DNA from: Neobacillus notoginsengisoli
GTDB taxonomy: Bacteria; Bacillota; Bacilli; Bacillales; Cytobacillaceae
NCBI RefSeq assembly: GCF_003515685.1
Contig: NZ_QWEG01000008.1
Coordinates: 124,001 to 188,000, forward strand
DNA length: 64,000 bases
Direction: 5' to 3'
Part shown: positions 35,521-44,274 of the stretch, in pieces
Numbering within the stretch: the stretch's first letter is position 1
Layout: each line of letters starts with the position of its first letter
Notes under the pieces: model-generated
What the model was told of the DNA's origin: nothing
Databases searched by the model: none
Seen by the model: the letters and a program-made list of their open reading frames with translations, nothing else
Position numbers and translations under genes: made by a program

Positions 35521-35607
35521 CATGTAAGGGAACTCTATAGTAGCAGGATAAGGGAGTCCTGTTTACTAATTTCATAACGTGTGAGTCAAGGGACTATACG
35601 CACAAAA

Positions 35608-36471
35608 TTACTCGGTATATTTAAAGAACAGCGATTGCCCGTATTCTTTTTTGCCGAATTCTTCGATCGTGTTTTGGGTGTCGTCTGCAATCATGAATTC
35701 AACGAATTGTTTCGCGCCTTCAGAGTTGATTTTGTCATTCTTGTCAGGGTTCACCTGCATGACGTGATATACGTTTTGCAAGTCTTTGTCGCCTTCAACG
35801 ATGATCACAACATCCTTCAGGTTCTTTTCCTGCGCAAGGTAAGTCGCGCGGTCGGTCAGGGTATAGCCTTGTTTTTCAGATGCGATCTGCAAAGTTGGGC
35901 CCATGCCCTGTCCGGTGGAGACATAGTTGTCGCCAGCAGGCGTGATGCTTTGCTTCTCCCAAATGCCAAGCTCTTTCTTGTGTGTTCCGGAGTCATCGCC
36001 GCGGGTAACAAAGATTGCTTTCGAATCGAATAGCTTCTTGAATGCTTCACCAGTTGGCAGGCCTTTTACGCCGGCAGGGTCGCTGGACGGGCCAACCACG
36101 ATGAAGTCATTGTACATTACGCGCTTGTAGTTTGTTACATCACCAGAATCAACTAGCTCTTGTTCAGAAGCAGGAGCGTGTGTCAGAAGAACATCGGCTT
36201 CGCCTTTTTTGCCCATTTCAAGTGCCTGGCCAGTACCAACAGCGATTGTTTTCACCTTGGCATTATATTTTTCTTCAAATATTGGAAGCAGCTCGTCAAG
36301 CAGCCCGCTGTCCTGGGTGCTTGTTGTCGTTGCAAGGATAAGTTCCTTTGGCGGGGCGGCCGGTTTTTCCTTTTGTGGAGTTTTGCTGACAGTCGTCGAT
36401 CCTGACGAACAGGCGGCCAAAAGGAGAAGCATCGCAATTATAAATACGGATAAAAAGCGTTTTTTAAACAT
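35608..36471 (-). CDS. tupA: Tungstate ABC transporter, substrate-binding lipoprotein
   Basis: 287-residue binding protein with lipoprotein signal (LLLLAAC, Cys21). The oxyanion-binding TTTS motif that marks TupA is present (ILATTTSTQDSGLLD), and further ligand segments are VGTGQALEMG, TRGDDSGTHKKEL and STGQGMGPTLQIA. It captures tungstate outside the cell and delivers it to TupBC. Its start codon overlaps the end of the regulator gene by 8 bases, so the two are translated together. Confidence 0.93.
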   Translation of the reverse strand: MFKKRFLSVFIIAMLLLLAACSSGSTTVSKTPQKEKPAAPPKELILATTTSTQDSGLLDELLPIFEEKYNAKVKTIAVGTGQALEMGKKGEADVLLTHAPASEQELVDSGDVTNYKRVMYNDFIVVGPSSDPAGVKGLPTGEAFKKLFDSKAIFVTRGDDSGTHKKELGIWEKQSITPAGDNYVSTGQGMGPTLQIASEKQGYTLTDRATYLAQEKNLKDVVIIVEGDKDLQNVYHVMQVNPDKNDKINSEGAKQFVEFMIADDTQNTIEEFGKKEYGQSLFFKYTE

Positions 36472-37411
36472 TAGTAGATTCCTCCGGTTGGGTGATTTCG
36501 TAAATCATTGTGCCGAGTTCACTGATGTCATATCCTTCAAGGTCTGAGAGGCTTTGTTTAAATTCTTCTGATTGCAAAAAGGAAGCCAGTTTCCCGAGCA
36601 TTTCCCGGTTGTCATCCGTCCATCTGAAAACAAGGTCGAATTGCTCTTTTGCCACCGGGATAAAGTCAAGTCCGAGATGGCTTGCTGCCGACCGGATGCC
36701 GAACGCGACATCGGCGCTGCCTCTGCTAATATGCGAGGCTGTTGAAAGATGGGTCCATTCCTCGTTTTCGTAGCCGTTGATATCCGCCGGGCTGATTCCG
36801 CCGGCAAGCAGCTTTGAATCAAGCAGGAAGCGGGTGCCGGAGCCTTTTTGCCGGTTGATGAAACGGATATCCTTGCGGGCAAGGTCTTCAAAGCCGCGGA
36901 TGCCTTTCGGATTTCCTTTTGCCACAATAAAGCCTTGTTCCCGGGAAGCGAGCCGCATGACGCTGATCGTTTCATAAACGAAAAGCTGGTTGATGAACGG
37001 CAGGTTATACTCTTGGGAGGCCGGATCCAGAAGGTGCATCGCGGCGATATCTGCCTGGTTCCGATACAGCATCATTAGTCCTTCAAGGCTGCCGATATAT
37101 GTAGGCTGAATTTGCATGCCGAGAGTCGCAGACGTTTCTTTGACGAGATGCTCGACAAGAAAATCGTGGCTTCCGGCAAGGCGCGCATGAATTTGCTTTG
37201 GTTCCGCCGCCTGAGTGCCTTGTGCTGCCGGCTTTCGCGCCGGAGCGATCATGCTTTCCTTATAGCGCTCAATTTCCTCATGCTCAATGCGCATTTTATT
37301 GCCAACCTTGAACGCCTGAAGTTCGCCGCGCTTAATGAGCTCATACACAGTGTGCTTCGAAATCTGAAAGATCTTGGCAACTTCATCCGGCGTATACGCT
37401 TTCAATTCCAC
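36464..37411 (-). CDS. HTH regulator fused to a periplasmic-binding-like sensor domain (oxyanion operon)
   Basis: 315 residues. Residues 5-50 are an excisionase/MerR-like helix-turn-helix (YTPDEVAKIFQISKHTVYELIKRGELQAFKVGNKMRI). After a linker (PARKPAAQG) comes a binding-protein domain without signal peptide (about 75-305), the COG1910 type: SLEGLMMLYRNQADIAAMHLLD, FINRQKGSGTRFLLD, HLSTASHISRGSADVAFGI. Such regulators sit in molybdate/tungstate operons and sense the oxyanion in the cytosol. As first gene of the tup operon it probably controls its own operon. Confidence 0.88.
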   Translation of the reverse strand: MELKAYTPDEVAKIFQISKHTVYELIKRGELQAFKVGNKMRIEHEEIERYKESMIAPARKPAAQGTQAAEPKQIHARLAGSHDFLVEHLVKETSATLGMQIQPTYIGSLEGLMMLYRNQADIAAMHLLDPASQEYNLPFINQLFVYETISVMRLASREQGFIVAKGNPKGIRGFEDLARKDIRFINRQKGSGTRFLLDSKLLAGGISPADINGYENEEWTHLSTASHISRGSADVAFGIRSAASHLGLDFIPVAKEQFDLVFRWTDDNREMLGKLASFLQSEEFKQSLSDLEGYDISELGTMIYEITQPEESTNV

Positions 37412-37810
37412 AAATGAAGCCTCCTCCGATAAAAAATAAAGTCATATATGATAGTTTCATAATAATCCAAATTAGCAACAAGTGGAAGTGGGAAATGTGA
37501 CAAATCGTTAAACTTTGTCAAGTTTCGTTAAGTTTCATTAAGTTTCGTTTGGTTGAGTGAGGCAGGGGACGGTTCCGGTGCTTCATTCGCCTCTCGAAAG
37601 AAACAGTTCACAGCTCTGGAATTTACTTATATGAGTGTTTTTTTATAGGTAACAATGAGTAATTTTGCTAGAGAAGGAACGGAGGGTCAAAGGGGTGGGT
37701 CGAGTGTTCACACAATCTTCAAGAACGTCACTGATTGTTCAACGAATCACAGATGAGTTTTACTGTACTATTAAGATAGGTTGAAATTTATGTAAAAGGA
37801 CGGGATATTG
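37412..37810. other. Divergent gap between the tup regulator and azoR
   Basis: Contains the tup promoter region (AT-rich, 37430-37470), a run of AAGTTTCGTT/AAGTTTCATT words (37515-37550), and one decayed REP-1 copy (37557-37607, left arm GGGGACGGTTC intact, right arm lost). No gene is seen. Confidence 0.6.
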
Positions 37811-38476
37811 ATGGCGAAGCTTCTTTATGTGACGGCTACACCGAAGCCGGATAGTAAATTTTCAAAAGGGATGCAGCTAGGCGAGGCGTTTATCGAGGCG
37901 TTCAAGCAGGAGCAGCCCGATGTGGAAATTACACATATGCACCTTTATGATATGGATATTCCAACAATTGATATGGATATGCTTTATGCGCGAGCCAAAC
38001 TGAGTTTTATGGGCAAAACGATGGACGAATTAAGCGAAGAAGAGCGGACTCAGATTAAGGCGATGCACGCATTGGCTGACCGCTTTATCGACAATGACTA
38101 CTATGTATTCGTGTCACCAATCTGGAATCTCGGCTCACCGGCAATTTTGAAATCGTTCATGGACAATCTTTTTATCGCCGGCAAAACGTTTGATCCGGAC
38201 CCAGGGAACCGCAGGGGGCTTTTGACAGGAAGAAAAGCGATCCACCTGCAGACACGCGGCGGGATTTATTCTGAAGGTCCGCTGAAGGATTTCAACTTTG
38301 GTGATCAATACTTGACAACAGCGCTTGGCTTCCTCGGCATGGAAGTGCTGGATACGGTTTATGCGGAAGGCGTCGATCATTTCCCGAAAGAAGTTCCGGC
38401 CATCATGGCGGCAGCGAAGGAAAAGGCAGCGGCCGCAGCCCACGAAATGGCGAGAGGAAAAGTGGCAGTAGAATAA
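37811..38476 (+). CDS. azoR: FMN-dependent NADH-azoreductase
   Basis: 221-residue flavodoxin-fold quinone/azo reductase of the cytosol. The phosphate-loop region is VTATPKPDSKFSKGMQLGEAF, the flavin contact SPIWNLGSPAILKSFMDN, and the second LQTRGGIYSEGP, all in the order of B. subtilis AzoR1/AzoR2. Likely protects from quinones and electrophiles. The ATG at 37811 follows AAAGGACGGG; a TTG directly before it is less likely. A terminator follows. Confidence 0.92.
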   Translation: MAKLLYVTATPKPDSKFSKGMQLGEAFIEAFKQEQPDVEITHMHLYDMDIPTIDMDMLYARAKLSFMGKTMDELSEEERTQIKAMHALADRFIDNDYYVFVSPIWNLGSPAILKSFMDNLFIAGKTFDPDPGNRRGLLTGRKAIHLQTRGGIYSEGPLKDFNFGDQYLTTALGFLGMEVLDTVYAEGVDHFPKEVPAIMAAAKEKAAAAAHEMARGKVAVE

Positions 38477-38491
38477 TAACGTATGGCGAAG

Positions 38492-38520
38492 AAGCAGGAG
38501 AATTCATTTCCTGCTTTTTT
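38492..38520 (+). terminator. Terminator of azoR
   Basis: GAAGCAGGA and TTCCTGCTT pair around GAATTCAT; TTTTCC follows. Confidence 0.85.
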
Positions 38521-38701
38521 CCATTTGAGTTGGAAAAGACTTTTTTGCAAGGGCAAAAGGGATAGGCGTATTTCCTGGGAAATTTGTCGCATTACGGCAA
38601 ATTAAATGTCGTGCACCTCCTTTTAAAAAAACTGAAACGGATTCGGCCCTCTCATCGACTATTGTGATGTAACAAACAAAATTTTAATGGGGGTTATCAA
38701 A

Positions 38702-39190
38702 ATGACAGTAGGGTTTCGGATTTCAAAAGGTTTGATTGTGTGGGGAGCGGTTCTGGCTCTGGCAATTTCAATGTTCTTTGCGCCGTTCACGAAAAAGGCC
38801 GAAGCATCCGTTTCATGGGGGCAAGAGGTAACGGAAGTGGCAAAGCGTTATATGGGCACGCCATATAAATGGGGCGGCACAACAGCGAAAGGCTTCGATG
38901 CTTCAGGTTACACTCAGTTCGTTTACAAAAAGTCCGCTGCAAAAATTAGCCTGCCGCGCATATCCAAGGATCAGTACAAAGTAGGGGAATCAGTCGCGAA
39001 GAAAGACCTTAAAGAAGGCGACCTTGTATTCTTTAAGACGAACGGAAAAGACGTATCATTCGTGGGCATTTATCTTGGCAAAAACAAATTCATCGCCGTT
39101 ACAACTTCAAAAGGTGTCTCTGTCCAGTCAATGGATACAAAGTATTGGAAAGACAGTTACGTTGGGGCGAAAAGAGTATTGAAGCAGTAA
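38702..39190 (+). CDS. Secreted NlpC/P60-fold protein lacking catalytic residues
   Basis: 162 residues. A signal peptide (about 1-35, ending KKAEA) is followed by a single NlpC/P60 domain. Fold signatures are clear: YMGTPYKWGGTTAKGFDASGYTQFVY, LPRISKDQY, LKEGDLVFFK and VGIYLGKNKFI. The catalytic Cys of the family motif GFDCSG is Ala67 here, the His of SHVGIYLG is Phe120, and the third residue (His in FIHA) is Ala132. It therefore cannot act as a cell-wall peptidase by the known mechanism and may bind peptidoglycan or regulate an active enzyme. GGGGG 8 bases before the ATG at 38702 defines the start. Confidence 0.88.
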   Translation: MTVGFRISKGLIVWGAVLALAISMFFAPFTKKAEASVSWGQEVTEVAKRYMGTPYKWGGTTAKGFDASGYTQFVYKKSAAKISLPRISKDQYKVGESVAKKDLKEGDLVFFKTNGKDVSFVGIYLGKNKFIAVTTSKGVSVQSMDTKYWKDSYVGAKRVLKQ

Positions 39191-39205
39191 ATAGTGCGGA
39201 AAGCG

Positions 39206-39238
39206 AAAAGGACTGGGTCTTGCCAGTCCTTTTTGTTC
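39206..39238 (+). terminator. Terminator of the NlpC/P60-like gene
   Basis: AAAAGGACTGG and CCAGTCCTTTTT pair around GTCTTG. Confidence 0.88.
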
Positions 39239-39318
39239 TTTATTAAGAATTAATCCCGCCCTCAAAGGCAATCACAGCTAACGAAGCAAACCCCGCCACA
39301 CAGACCATTCTTTTGCAA

Positions 39319-39353
39319 AAAAAACACCCGCCCGAGCCCGGACAGGTGCTTTA
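39319..39353 (-). terminator. Terminator of uppP
   Basis: On the minus strand GCACCTGTCCGGGCTCGGGCGGGTG is followed by TTTTTTTTGC. Confidence 0.75.
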
Positions 39354-39371
39354 TAATGTCGCAGCGTTCTC

Positions 39372-40154
39372 TTAAAACTGCCCCGTATACTGAAAGAACA
39401 GAACAAGCACACCCAAAATCCATATATAAATGGCGAAAGGTTTTAAGGAATGGTTGCGCAAATAGCCGATCATCCATTTCACCGCAATATAGCCGAAAAT
39501 GGCGGCGGAGATGATGCCGACGGCGAGCGCTGAAAGTGAAATTCTCTCACCGCCAGCGTCCATCAAGTCAAACGATTGGAGGACAACGGCTCCGACGATT
39601 GCCGGTGTTGATAAAAGAAACGAAAAGTAAGCAGCTGTCTCGCGGTCAAGCTTCCTCCAAAGTGCAGCAACGATTGTGAAGCCGGAGCGGGAAATAGCCG
39701 GCATGATGGCAGCCGCCTGGAAAAGCCCGATGATGAATGAATCCTTATATGAAATGTCGTCCATTTTCTTGTGGCCGTTTTTTATCGTATCTGCCATCCA
39801 TAAAAACAAGCCGGTGATGAGGAATTCCCAGCCAATCGTGGAGCCGGTCCTCGAAATTTCATCAATATAATCCTTCAGCAAAAGGCCGACCACAACCGCG
39901 GGAATTGTCCCGACGACGAGAAGCCAAGTGAGCCTGCCAAACGGATTCCTGAGAATTTTAAGAAACTCATGCCTGTAAAAAACGAACACCGCTACCAAAG
40001 TCCCGACATGAAGCATCGTATCAAGCAGCAGCCCGGCTTCCTGCAGGCCGAATAAATTCCGTCCGAGATACAAGTGGCCCGTTGAGCTGATTGGCAAAAA
40101 TTCAGTCAATCCTTGAATCAGTCCGAGTATGAACGCTTCAATTTTCGTTAACAT
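39372..40154 (-). CDS. uppP: Undecaprenyl-diphosphatase
   Basis: 260-residue membrane enzyme that recycles the cell-wall lipid carrier by removing one phosphate from undecaprenyl diphosphate; also gives bacitracin tolerance. The two inverted active-site motifs are visible: GLTEFLPISSTGHL near the N-terminus and SRSGFTIVAALWRKLDRETAAYFSFLLS in the middle. ATG at 40154 has GGAGG 7 bases upstream; the frame upstream of it is a different, overlapping gene. UppP/BacA family, about the usual length. Confidence 0.93.
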   Translation of the reverse strand: MLTKIEAFILGLIQGLTEFLPISSTGHLYLGRNLFGLQEAGLLLDTMLHVGTLVAVFVFYRHEFLKILRNPFGRLTWLLVVGTIPAVVVGLLLKDYIDEISRTGSTIGWEFLITGLFLWMADTIKNGHKKMDDISYKDSFIIGLFQAAAIMPAISRSGFTIVAALWRKLDRETAAYFSFLLSTPAIVGAVVLQSFDLMDAGGERISLSALAVGIISAAIFGYIAVKWMIGYLRNHSLKPFAIYIWILGVLVLFFQYTGQF

Positions 40155-40455
40155 CGCGTACCTCCAAAATGAGTTCAAAAGTGTAAATAGTTGGCTCGTG
40201 CGTCGAGTCAAAGCGGCTGGCGAGCCGGTTAGCGGCAACCCAATCGGCTTTGCCAAATGTATTCGGCAAGCGGTACTCCTCCTCATAGGCAACCCGGTCA
40301 GGTCCTAGCCCAGTGGGCAATTTCACCATGTAGCAAGCAACCCGCCACCCGAAGCCAGTTCCTAATATGTATGCAGATTCCCTAAACAATAGAAATGAGT
40401 GAAAAACTCCCTTGGGGGTACCATATACATGAATTTCCAACAGCCGCAATTTCAT
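40138..40455 (-). CDS. Hypothetical protein overlapping the uppP start
   Basis: 105 codons ending 17 bases inside uppP, so the uppP ribosome binding site lies in its last codons. The sequence reads like a soluble protein (for example DRVAYEEEYRLPNTFGKADW and HEPTIYTFELILEVRD) with ordinary codon use. I do not recognise the family. Against it: only a weak ribosome binding site (TGGAAAC) before the ATG. If real, it would be translated with uppP. Confidence 0.45.
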   Translation of the reverse strand: MKLRLLEIHVYGTPKGVFHSFLLFRESAYILGTGFGWRVACYMVKLPTGLGPDRVAYEEEYRLPNTFGKADWVAANRLASRFDSTHEPTIYTFELILEVRDVNEN

Positions 40456-40869
40456 TGTAGTTTCCAGGTTTCCTACGCGTCAAGAATGAATATGACGGAT
40501 GAAAGAGAAGCTTGATGCAAGCGGTGTAGGTGAACGGCCTAGGACGGGAGGGGTGGCCCGTCTGCCCAGCCAATTTTCCCCATCTGAAGGCTTCAAGTTG
40601 AGATTTCATGTAAAAAAAAATATAATGGACTATTGTAATGAAAGATGAAATTGGCAAAACACCCCCTTTCTGTAAAAAGGGTTTCTGAAAAACGTTCATT
40701 TTAAACATTGGCAATTATTCGTATTCAAAAGCTGTGGTACACTTTTAAAAATTATTGAAGCAGTCGGACCAGCTGAGATGAGGCACTGGAACCGTCCCGC
40801 TGCTTCATTCGGTAACCGAAAGAAGCACTGGAACCGTCCCTGTGCTTCACTGGGTAAAGGAGTAGTTTA
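40456..40869. other. Divergent gap between the uppP unit and rodA
   Basis: Contains AT-rich DNA with possible promoters for both sides near 40600-40760 and one full REP-1 palindrome at 40778-40850 (GGAACCGTCCC facing GGAACCGTCCC in the same sense, so this copy consists of two right halves). No gene is supported. Confidence 0.6.
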
Positions 40870-42036
40870 TTGAGGATGAAGAATCAATCGAATATTGATT
40901 ATAATCTTGTTTTTATTTTGTTGTTGTTGTTTTTTGCGAGTTGTATTTCGATTTATAGTGCGCAGAGTTCTGGGCAGTATGTAGGGAATTTTTTGTTGAA
41001 GCAGGTTCTTTGGTATGGGGTGGGCTGCGGGATTATTGCGGGGGTTATTACGCTTGATTCAGACCAGTTGAAAAAGATTACTTGGTATGCGTATGGGTTG
41101 GGGCTGGTTTTGCTCGTGCTCGTCGTTGTCTTGCCGGAATCGATCGCCCCGCGCATCAACGGCGCGAAGTCATGGTTCAAAGTCCCTGGAATGGGCTCGC
41201 TTCAGCCATCTGAATTCGTTAAGGTCTTTGTCATCCTAGCACTCTCGAGAGTAACTTGGTCTCACCATGAAAAATACCCGGTCAAGTCAACCGGAACCGA
41301 CTTTATCCTTTTGGCAAAATTGGGCGCCACAACTTTTGTGCCTTTTATCATCATCATGCAGCAGCCCGATTTGGGGACGTCACTCGTCCTGCTGGCTATT
41401 CTAACCGGGACGGTATTTATCGCCGGCATCACGTGGAAGCTGCTTGTCCCGATTTTCGCAGGCGGTGCTTCCATAGCCGCGAGTATTCTATACTTGGTCA
41501 TTTGGAAGCCCGAATGGCTTGAAAAGTATTTGGGTTTTCATCAATATCAATTTAGCCGGGTGTACTCGTGGATCGACCCGTATACATACCAAAGCTCAAT
41601 TGGGTTCCAGCTGACACGTTCGCTGCTAGCGATCGGCTCTGGCCAGACAAAGGGGAAAGGATTCGGCCAGCTGCAGGTCTACTTGCCTGAAAGCCATACT
41701 GACTTTATCTTTGCTGTCGTCGGCGAGCAATTCGGCTTCATCGGCGCAAGCATCCTGATTTCGATTTTCTTTTTGCTCATCTATCACCTGACAAAGGTAG
41801 GAATGGAAACAAAAAATAACTACTATACGTATCTTTGCGTTGGCGTCATCTCGATGATTACTTTCCATGTTTTTCAAAACATCGGCATGACGATCGGACT
41901 CCTGCCTATCACCGGGATTCCGCTGCCCTTCGTCTCATATGGCGGCAGCTCCCTCATGGGCAACATGCTCGCCATCGCACTCATCTTCTCCATCCGCTAC
42001 CACCATAAAAAATACATGTTCTCGACGAAAGAATAA
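40870..42036 (+). CDS. rodA: RodA/FtsW-family peptidoglycan glycosyltransferase
   Basis: SEDS-family lipid II polymerase, 388 residues, about ten membrane helices. Typical pieces: RINGAKSWFKVPGMGSLQPSE, QQPDLGTSLVLLAI with the catalytic Asp of the family, QLTRSLLAIGSGQTKGKGFG, YLPESHTDFIFAVVGEQFGF, and PLPFVSYGGSSLMGNM. Wording is closer to RodA (cell elongation) than to FtsW. Start is TTG at 40870 with AAAGGAG 8 bases upstream; the ATG at 40876 is further from the site. No mre genes are nearby. Confidence 0.88.
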   Translation: MRMKNQSNIDYNLVFILLLLFFASCISIYSAQSSGQYVGNFLLKQVLWYGVGCGIIAGVITLDSDQLKKITWYAYGLGLVLLVLVVVLPESIAPRINGAKSWFKVPGMGSLQPSEFVKVFVILALSRVTWSHHEKYPVKSTGTDFILLAKLGATTFVPFIIIMQQPDLGTSLVLLAILTGTVFIAGITWKLLVPIFAGGASIAASILYLVIWKPEWLEKYLGFHQYQFSRVYSWIDPYTYQSSIGFQLTRSLLAIGSGQTKGKGFGQLQVYLPESHTDFIFAVVGEQFGFIGASILISIFFLLIYHLTKVGMETKNNYYTYLCVGVISMITFHVFQNIGMTIGLLPITGIPLPFVSYGGSSLMGNMLAIALIFSIRYHHKKYMFSTKE

Positions 42037-42062
42037 GGTGCCGGGCAAATGCCCGGCACCTT
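42036..42062. terminator. Terminator between convergent rodA and gerC
   Basis: GGTGCCGGGCA and TGCCCGGCACC form a perfect stem around AA, followed by TTATTCTTC. Confidence 0.85.
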
Positions 42063-42097
42063 ATTCTTCTTTAGGCACTCATTTAAAGGCACCCAAT

Positions 42098-43177
42098 TTA
42101 TTCAATGACGCCGCTTTCTACGATGGTAACGGTCGGTATGATGTTCACTGTTAGGCCTTTGTAGTCTTGGTTTTTCCACTTGTTGTAATCGAAATTCCGC
42201 GTTTTGGTTCTGACGAATTGTCCGAAGCCGAAAGGGTCGACTCCTTGTTCCTGGAATTGTTTGACGAGCTTCCCGGAATTCTTTCGTATTTTCTTTTCTA
42301 TGGCGCGCTCAACTTCGTGGATGGTCTTTTGTTCAAGACTATGGCCGGTATACTGGTGAAGGTACCCTTTCAATTTAATATGAACATCAATTTCATAAGG
42401 ATCGCGGCGGACGAGCTTTTTTTTCGATTTCGTATGTAAGCTTTCTACAACAGCCTTATGTTTCCCAAGAACAACGCGTACCGTTCCCCCACTGTATTTT
42501 TCGTTCATTAGTTTGAAAAAGAACATTTCATTCCGAGGAATTTTATCAACTACCTTCCCGTCCTTCAGTAGTGCAATACCGGAAATCTCGACAGATGTTG
42601 CATTCTTTCTTTTTATAATGGGAAGGTAGGCGGATTTTCCAACTTGGTAGAAATCGGACATGAAAAGATGCAAATTCGTTTTGGGCAAATCCCTTTCTTT
42701 GATATTTTGATCGAGTAAATCAGCAATAAACGAGGAGTTCCCCCGTTTTCCATAATCCCCTTCAAGGATGTCCTTCGCCTTTCCGTCAACGACTGCCAAA
42801 TAAACTTTCGTCCCGACTCCTGGATCACGCTGGAGAGCATCAAGCACTTGATAGATTCCTGTCTTGGCAATATCCATCCCAAACAACGCTACCTCCACAG
42901 ACCCCGCTACAATCGGATCCTGGGACATATGTTCAAAATCAGCAAAAAGATCCCGTGTAGGCGAAGCTGAGGTAGTCAGAGTGTCATTTAATACCTTTTG
43001 GTCCGGCATATAGAACGGAATCAGAATGGTTCCGATGACTTTATCGTCCTTCCCCTTGTCATAGCCGATTCCGGTGACGAGCCGGACATCGTCAATGATT
43101 TCCGATTGCACGCACCCGGCCAAAAGAAGCAGGGAGCAAAGCCCAATCTCGAAGATAATCCTCTTATGTTTTCTCAT
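42098..43177 (-). CDS. Spore germination protein GerC family (receptor lipoprotein)
   Basis: 359-residue C subunit of a germinant receptor (Ger(x)C family). Lipoprotein signal LLLLAGC with Cys22, then CVQSEIIDDVRLVTGIGYDK, the usual N-terminal wording. The long C-terminal domain contains GKHKAVVESLHTKSKKKLV and EVERAIEKKIRKNSGKL. It is anchored on the outer face of the spore inner membrane. It overlaps the B-subunit gene by 14 bases. The locus has the order A-B-C of gerA, gerB and gerK operons; which one cannot be decided. Confidence 0.9.
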   Translation of the reverse strand: MRKHKRIIFEIGLCSLLLLAGCVQSEIIDDVRLVTGIGYDKGKDDKVIGTILIPFYMPDQKVLNDTLTTSASPTRDLFADFEHMSQDPIVAGSVEVALFGMDIAKTGIYQVLDALQRDPGVGTKVYLAVVDGKAKDILEGDYGKRGNSSFIADLLDQNIKERDLPKTNLHLFMSDFYQVGKSAYLPIIKRKNATSVEISGIALLKDGKVVDKIPRNEMFFFKLMNEKYSGGTVRVVLGKHKAVVESLHTKSKKKLVRRDPYEIDVHIKLKGYLHQYTGHSLEQKTIHEVERAIEKKIRKNSGKLVKQFQEQGVDPFGFGQFVRTKTRNFDYNKWKNQDYKGLTVNIIPTVTIVESGVIE

Positions 43178-44261
43178 TGCCTTTCACCTTCCTTGCGATC
43201 AGAACTGAGATAAAAAGGAGCGGTAAATACCCGAAATTGAAGGAAAATCCAACTATCCCCATAATATCGCTCAGTAAATTCTCCTGTTCCCTCGTTTGGA
43301 GAAGTGTTAAGGAGGCCAGGATTAATACAGCAAGTACATAAACGCTATATTTCTGTTTTACATTGTAAGTACGCTTTAAAATCCGTGAAGCAGCCCACAG
43401 GCCAAGGCAAACAATCGGCAGGACATTTAATGTCCAGGTCACAATCCCGATATATTCAAACCGTTCGACGAAGGGCATTTCAACAATCTTAAACATCGAC
43501 AGCGTTGCCCAAATCGTCCGCTCCAGCTGGCCTTCGGAAAAATAACCAAAGGAAATCACGGTAATGAACACATATTGAACCATTGTAAACAAAGCCCCGC
43601 CTTGCGCCCACTTTTGCGAGGATTGTGGCTGTTGAATAAAAGGGTAGTAAACGAGCAGAAGATCCCAGCCCGCATAACTGAGTGACATATGAAATGCCGC
43701 CCTGCCGATCTCTTTGAATGAATGGTCCATAACTGGCAGCAAGTCGGTGTAATCTGAATAAGGAATCGTATACAAAAAAACGAACAACAAGTAAAAGGTT
43801 AAAAGAACCCCGAAGAAAACGACTCCAACAATCGTCCTGAACCCGCCTTGAATGACGTAAATGACCAGTGCGAGAAAGGCGAGTCCATACCAGAAAGTGT
43901 TTAATCCAGGGAACATCCACACCTGGACAATTTGGATGAAGGTTCGAAGCGTTATAATGCTAAACGAAGCATAATAAACGATCAATGGCAGGCTAATCAG
44001 TTTTCCGAGAAATTTGCCAAAAGTATATTCATGAATCGAGACAATATCACCGCCGGCAATGCCAGCCATTTTATAAACCATCCAAATTAAAGGATGAATC
44101 GCTAGACCACCTATCAAAGCGGCAATCCAGGCATCATAGCCCGCGTGTTTGGCGATGATCCGCTGGAAGCCGAGGACCCCTACCCCGAATTGCATTCCGT
44201 GTAAGATAAAGAAAACGAGGAATGGGGAAACTTTTGCCTTATCCGGAACCAATACCGACAT
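43164..44261 (-). CDS. Spore germination protein GerB family (receptor permease subunit)
   Basis: About 365 residues, ten membrane helices, of the GerAB/APC superfamily. N-terminal pattern VSPFLVFFILHGMQFGVGVLGFQRIIAKHAGYDAW is typical. The B subunit binds the germinant inside the spore inner membrane. ATG at 44261 lies 9 bases after AAAGGGG; an ATG three codons earlier (44270) is closer to the A-subunit stop. Confidence 0.9.
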   Translation of the reverse strand: MSVLVPDKAKVSPFLVFFILHGMQFGVGVLGFQRIIAKHAGYDAWIAALIGGLAIHPLIWMVYKMAGIAGGDIVSIHEYTFGKFLGKLISLPLIVYYASFSIITLRTFIQIVQVWMFPGLNTFWYGLAFLALVIYVIQGGFRTIVGVVFFGVLLTFYLLFVFLYTIPYSDYTDLLPVMDHSFKEIGRAAFHMSLSYAGWDLLLVYYPFIQQPQSSQKWAQGGALFTMVQYVFITVISFGYFSEGQLERTIWATLSMFKIVEMPFVERFEYIGIVTWTLNVLPIVCLGLWAASRILKRTYNVKQKYSVYVLAVLILASLTLLQTREQENLLSDIMGIVGFSFNFGYLPLLFISVLIARKVKGNEKT

Positions 44262-44274
44262 TCCATCCACCCCT

